Source of the DNA: Micrococcales bacterium 31B
GTDB taxonomy: Bacteria > Actinomycetota > Actinomycetes > Actinomycetales > Dermabacteraceae
Length of the DNA: 64,000 nucleotides
NCBI GenBank assembly: GCA_022803075.1
Contig: JAFFTF010000009.1
Span: 76,002 to 140,001 of the forward strand
Direction: 5' to 3'
A program made the position numbers and the translations under genes. How positions within the stretch are numbered: the first letter of the stretch is position 1; the number at the start of each line of letters is the position of its first letter. The notes under the pieces were generated by a model that ran no database searches, had not been told where the DNA came from, and saw nothing but the letters and a program-made list of their open reading frames with translations. Below, piece after piece: positions 62,984-64,000 of this stretch.

Positions 62984-63374
62984 GCGAAGATTTCTCCTCA
63001 ATAATGTCGAGCGAAAACTCGACGTTGTGAATAGCTGCGGGCGGGCGGCTGGCTCTCGTCTCCCACTCGTCAGCGCGGGGCGCTGTCTGGTGGGTGAACA
63101 CCTCGCGTGCCGAGCCGCCTGGCGGCGGTAGCATCTGAAGTGTTCGAGAGCCTGCGCAGTTTTCAAAGCCGTGGCCGTCGCGCGTTACACGCGCACGCCC
63201 CTGCGGCGAGCGCGTGGGCACGCGTCGAGCGAGTGACTCACGGTGAATCGAAACTGCGCCCGGCCGCAACGAACCTGGTCGGTCGCGTGCAGCGGCTATC
63301 CTTAGTTGATTCAATGATGTAACCATTGTCGGGTCTGTCGATGGAATAGACAAGAGGTAAACGCACATATCTCC
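62984..63374. other. Intergenic region upstream of whiB1
   Basis: About 390 bases. An 18-base inverted repeat (GTCGAG, 63006-63011; CTCGAC, 63018-63023) lies 23-40 bases before whiB1, in its probable leader. GC content falls from about 63290 onward, approaching the small membrane-protein gene. No gene, RNA or clear promoter pair was recognised. Confidence 0.5.
63006..63023. promoter_or_regulatory. Inverted repeat in the whiB1 leader
   Basis: GTCGAG and CTCGAC flank a six-base loop, extendable to nine pairs with a wobble. Position just upstream of the whiB1 ribosome-binding site suggests a leader hairpin or protein-binding site. It does not look like a CRP site. Confidence 0.35.
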
Positions 63375-63830
63375 GTGGGAAAGCACACAAGTGTTCAGAC
63401 TTGCGTCACGTGGCGTCAACGAGAAGTTATTGTTGGGAATATTTTGAAGTCTCACTCGAAGCCCTTGCTCCTGGCGGTGTCGTGCCTGTGGATCGAGGCG
63501 TTAGCCATCGTCGTCCTGACGGTCGTGGGAGTCGTCAGCCTGCTTAAAGGCGCAGATCAAAGTGCCACCGCAGCCATCGCCCTGTCGGTGCTGCTGCTGA
63601 TTTTCGCCGCTGGCATCGCGGGTGCAGGGTACTTCATGTTGTGCGGATATAGAACTGCACGTTCATTTGGTGTGACCTGGCAGATATTTCAGTCTGCAAT
63701 TGGCATCTGGATGTGCTTTAACGGTTTGGTTGCCTGGGGAATTCCCATCCTAATTATAACGATTTTGGCATTCCGATTTCTCTTTGCGGCGGAGACAATT
63801 GCCGCCACGAATAAAGCGGTTTCTCGCTAG
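63375..63830 (+). CDS. Small hypothetical membrane protein
   Basis: Up to 151 residues with four predicted membrane segments (LLLAVSCLWIEALAIVVLTVVGVVSLL, AAIALSVLLLIFAAGIAGAGYFMLCG, FQSAIGIWMCFNGLVAWG, ILIITILAFRFLFAA). I do not recognise the family. GTG 63375 has no ribosome-binding site; TTG 63444 (128 residues, starting nearer the first membrane segment) may be the real start. Base composition is lower in GC than neighbouring genes. Its TAG stop (63828-63830) abuts the probable left end of an IS630-type element, so the C-terminus could be changed by insertion. Confidence 0.55.
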   Translation: MGKHTSVQTCVTWRQREVIVGNILKSHSKPLLLAVSCLWIEALAIVVLTVVGVVSLLKGADQSATAAIALSVLLLIFAAGIAGAGYFMLCGYRTARSFGVTWQIFQSAIGIWMCFNGLVAWGIPILIITILAFRFLFAAETIAATNKAVSR

Positions 63831-64000
63831 TGTCGCGTGTCGTTAGTTCATAAATGGTTGGTTTTTTGGGGGAATTGGCTATGGCGAATTCTCCGGCTCC
63901 CGCGTTGCGGCTCTTTGATGGTGATGAAGGCAGATTGCGTGGTTTGGTGCGCTCAACGACGGTCCGCGCGGGTGATGCGAAGCGGGCGCGCATTGTGTTG
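63828..64000 (+). mobile_element. Left part of a probable IS630-type insertion sequence
   Basis: Contains the transposase start. IS630/Tc1-type elements insert at TA. A TA lies at 63828-63829, inside the TAG stop of the preceding gene, and is a plausible left boundary, but the right end and its inverted repeat are outside the window, so the boundary is a guess. Confidence 0.4.
63881..64000 (+). CDS. IS630-family transposase, N-terminal fragment (runs off window edge)
   Basis: From ATG 63881 the frame stays open for 40 codons to the edge: LRLFDGDEGRLRGLVRSTTVRAGDAKRARIVL. This is the opening of the N-terminal helix-turn-helix of actinobacterial IS630 transposases (typically ...RARLESLVRS...RAGLAQRARIVLLAAEG). 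The catalytic DDE domain would lie beyond the window. GGGGGA lies a few bases upstream. Call rests on this short stretch, so moderate. Confidence 0.7.
   Translation, partial: MANSPAPALRLFDGDEGRLRGLVRSTTVRAGDAKRARIVL

Overview
This is a chromosome window from a high-GC actinobacterium. The evidence is two WhiB-family regulators, an MtrAB-LpqB system, the coproporphyrin-dependent haem enzymes HemQ and HemH, the very large NAD-glutamate dehydrogenase, and many DUF families largely confined to Actinobacteria. From about 14 kb onward, gene order follows a segment known from Mycobacterium tuberculosis and other actinomycetes: manA, cofE/fbiB, whiB2, DUF3499, manB, sahH, mtrA, mtrB, lpqB, comF, hpf, secA1, Rv3235-like, then pdtaS and whiB1. 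The lineage cannot be fixed from sequence alone. Nothing shows mycolic-acid or arabinan genes, so a member of Micrococcales, Actinomycetales or a related order is my inference.

1-13.8 kb is a cell-envelope glycan locus. A divergent GlfT1-type galactofuranosyltransferase (cut by the window edge) faces an operon of wecG/tagA, glf, wzm, wzt, a YfhO-like giant membrane protein, gtrA and a family 2 glycosyltransferase. GlfT2, a nucleotide-sugar epimerase and a GtrB/CsbB-like polyprenyl-phosphate glycosyltransferase lie on the other strand. Together they predict a galactofuranose polymer built on a lipid carrier, exported by an ABC transporter and decorated outside the membrane by a three-component system.

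14-29.7 kb holds mannose metabolism (manA, manB), an orphan CofE-like ligase, whiB2, a 1,204-residue glycosyltransferase with its DUF5719 partner, sahH, an RDD protein and a SpoIIM protein. 29.7-35.2 kb is a MoxR-DUF58-DUF4350-DUF4129 operon plus a membrane protein. 35.6-46.6 kb carries mtrA-mtrB-lpqB, comF, hpf, a YcaQ-like DNA glycosylase and secA.

46.7-53.2 kb is a poorly characterised actinobacterial island: Rv3235-like, LysM protein, Sm-like protein, excisionase-type HTH, SAF/CpaB-like protein, MinD/CpaE-like ATPase and DUF6912. 53.2-61 kb has hemQ-hemH, a DUF2505 protein and the 1,697-residue NAD-GDH. The window ends with pdtaS, whiB1, a small membrane protein and the 5' end of an IS630-type transposase. 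No rRNA, tRNA, CRISPR array or prophage was recognised.
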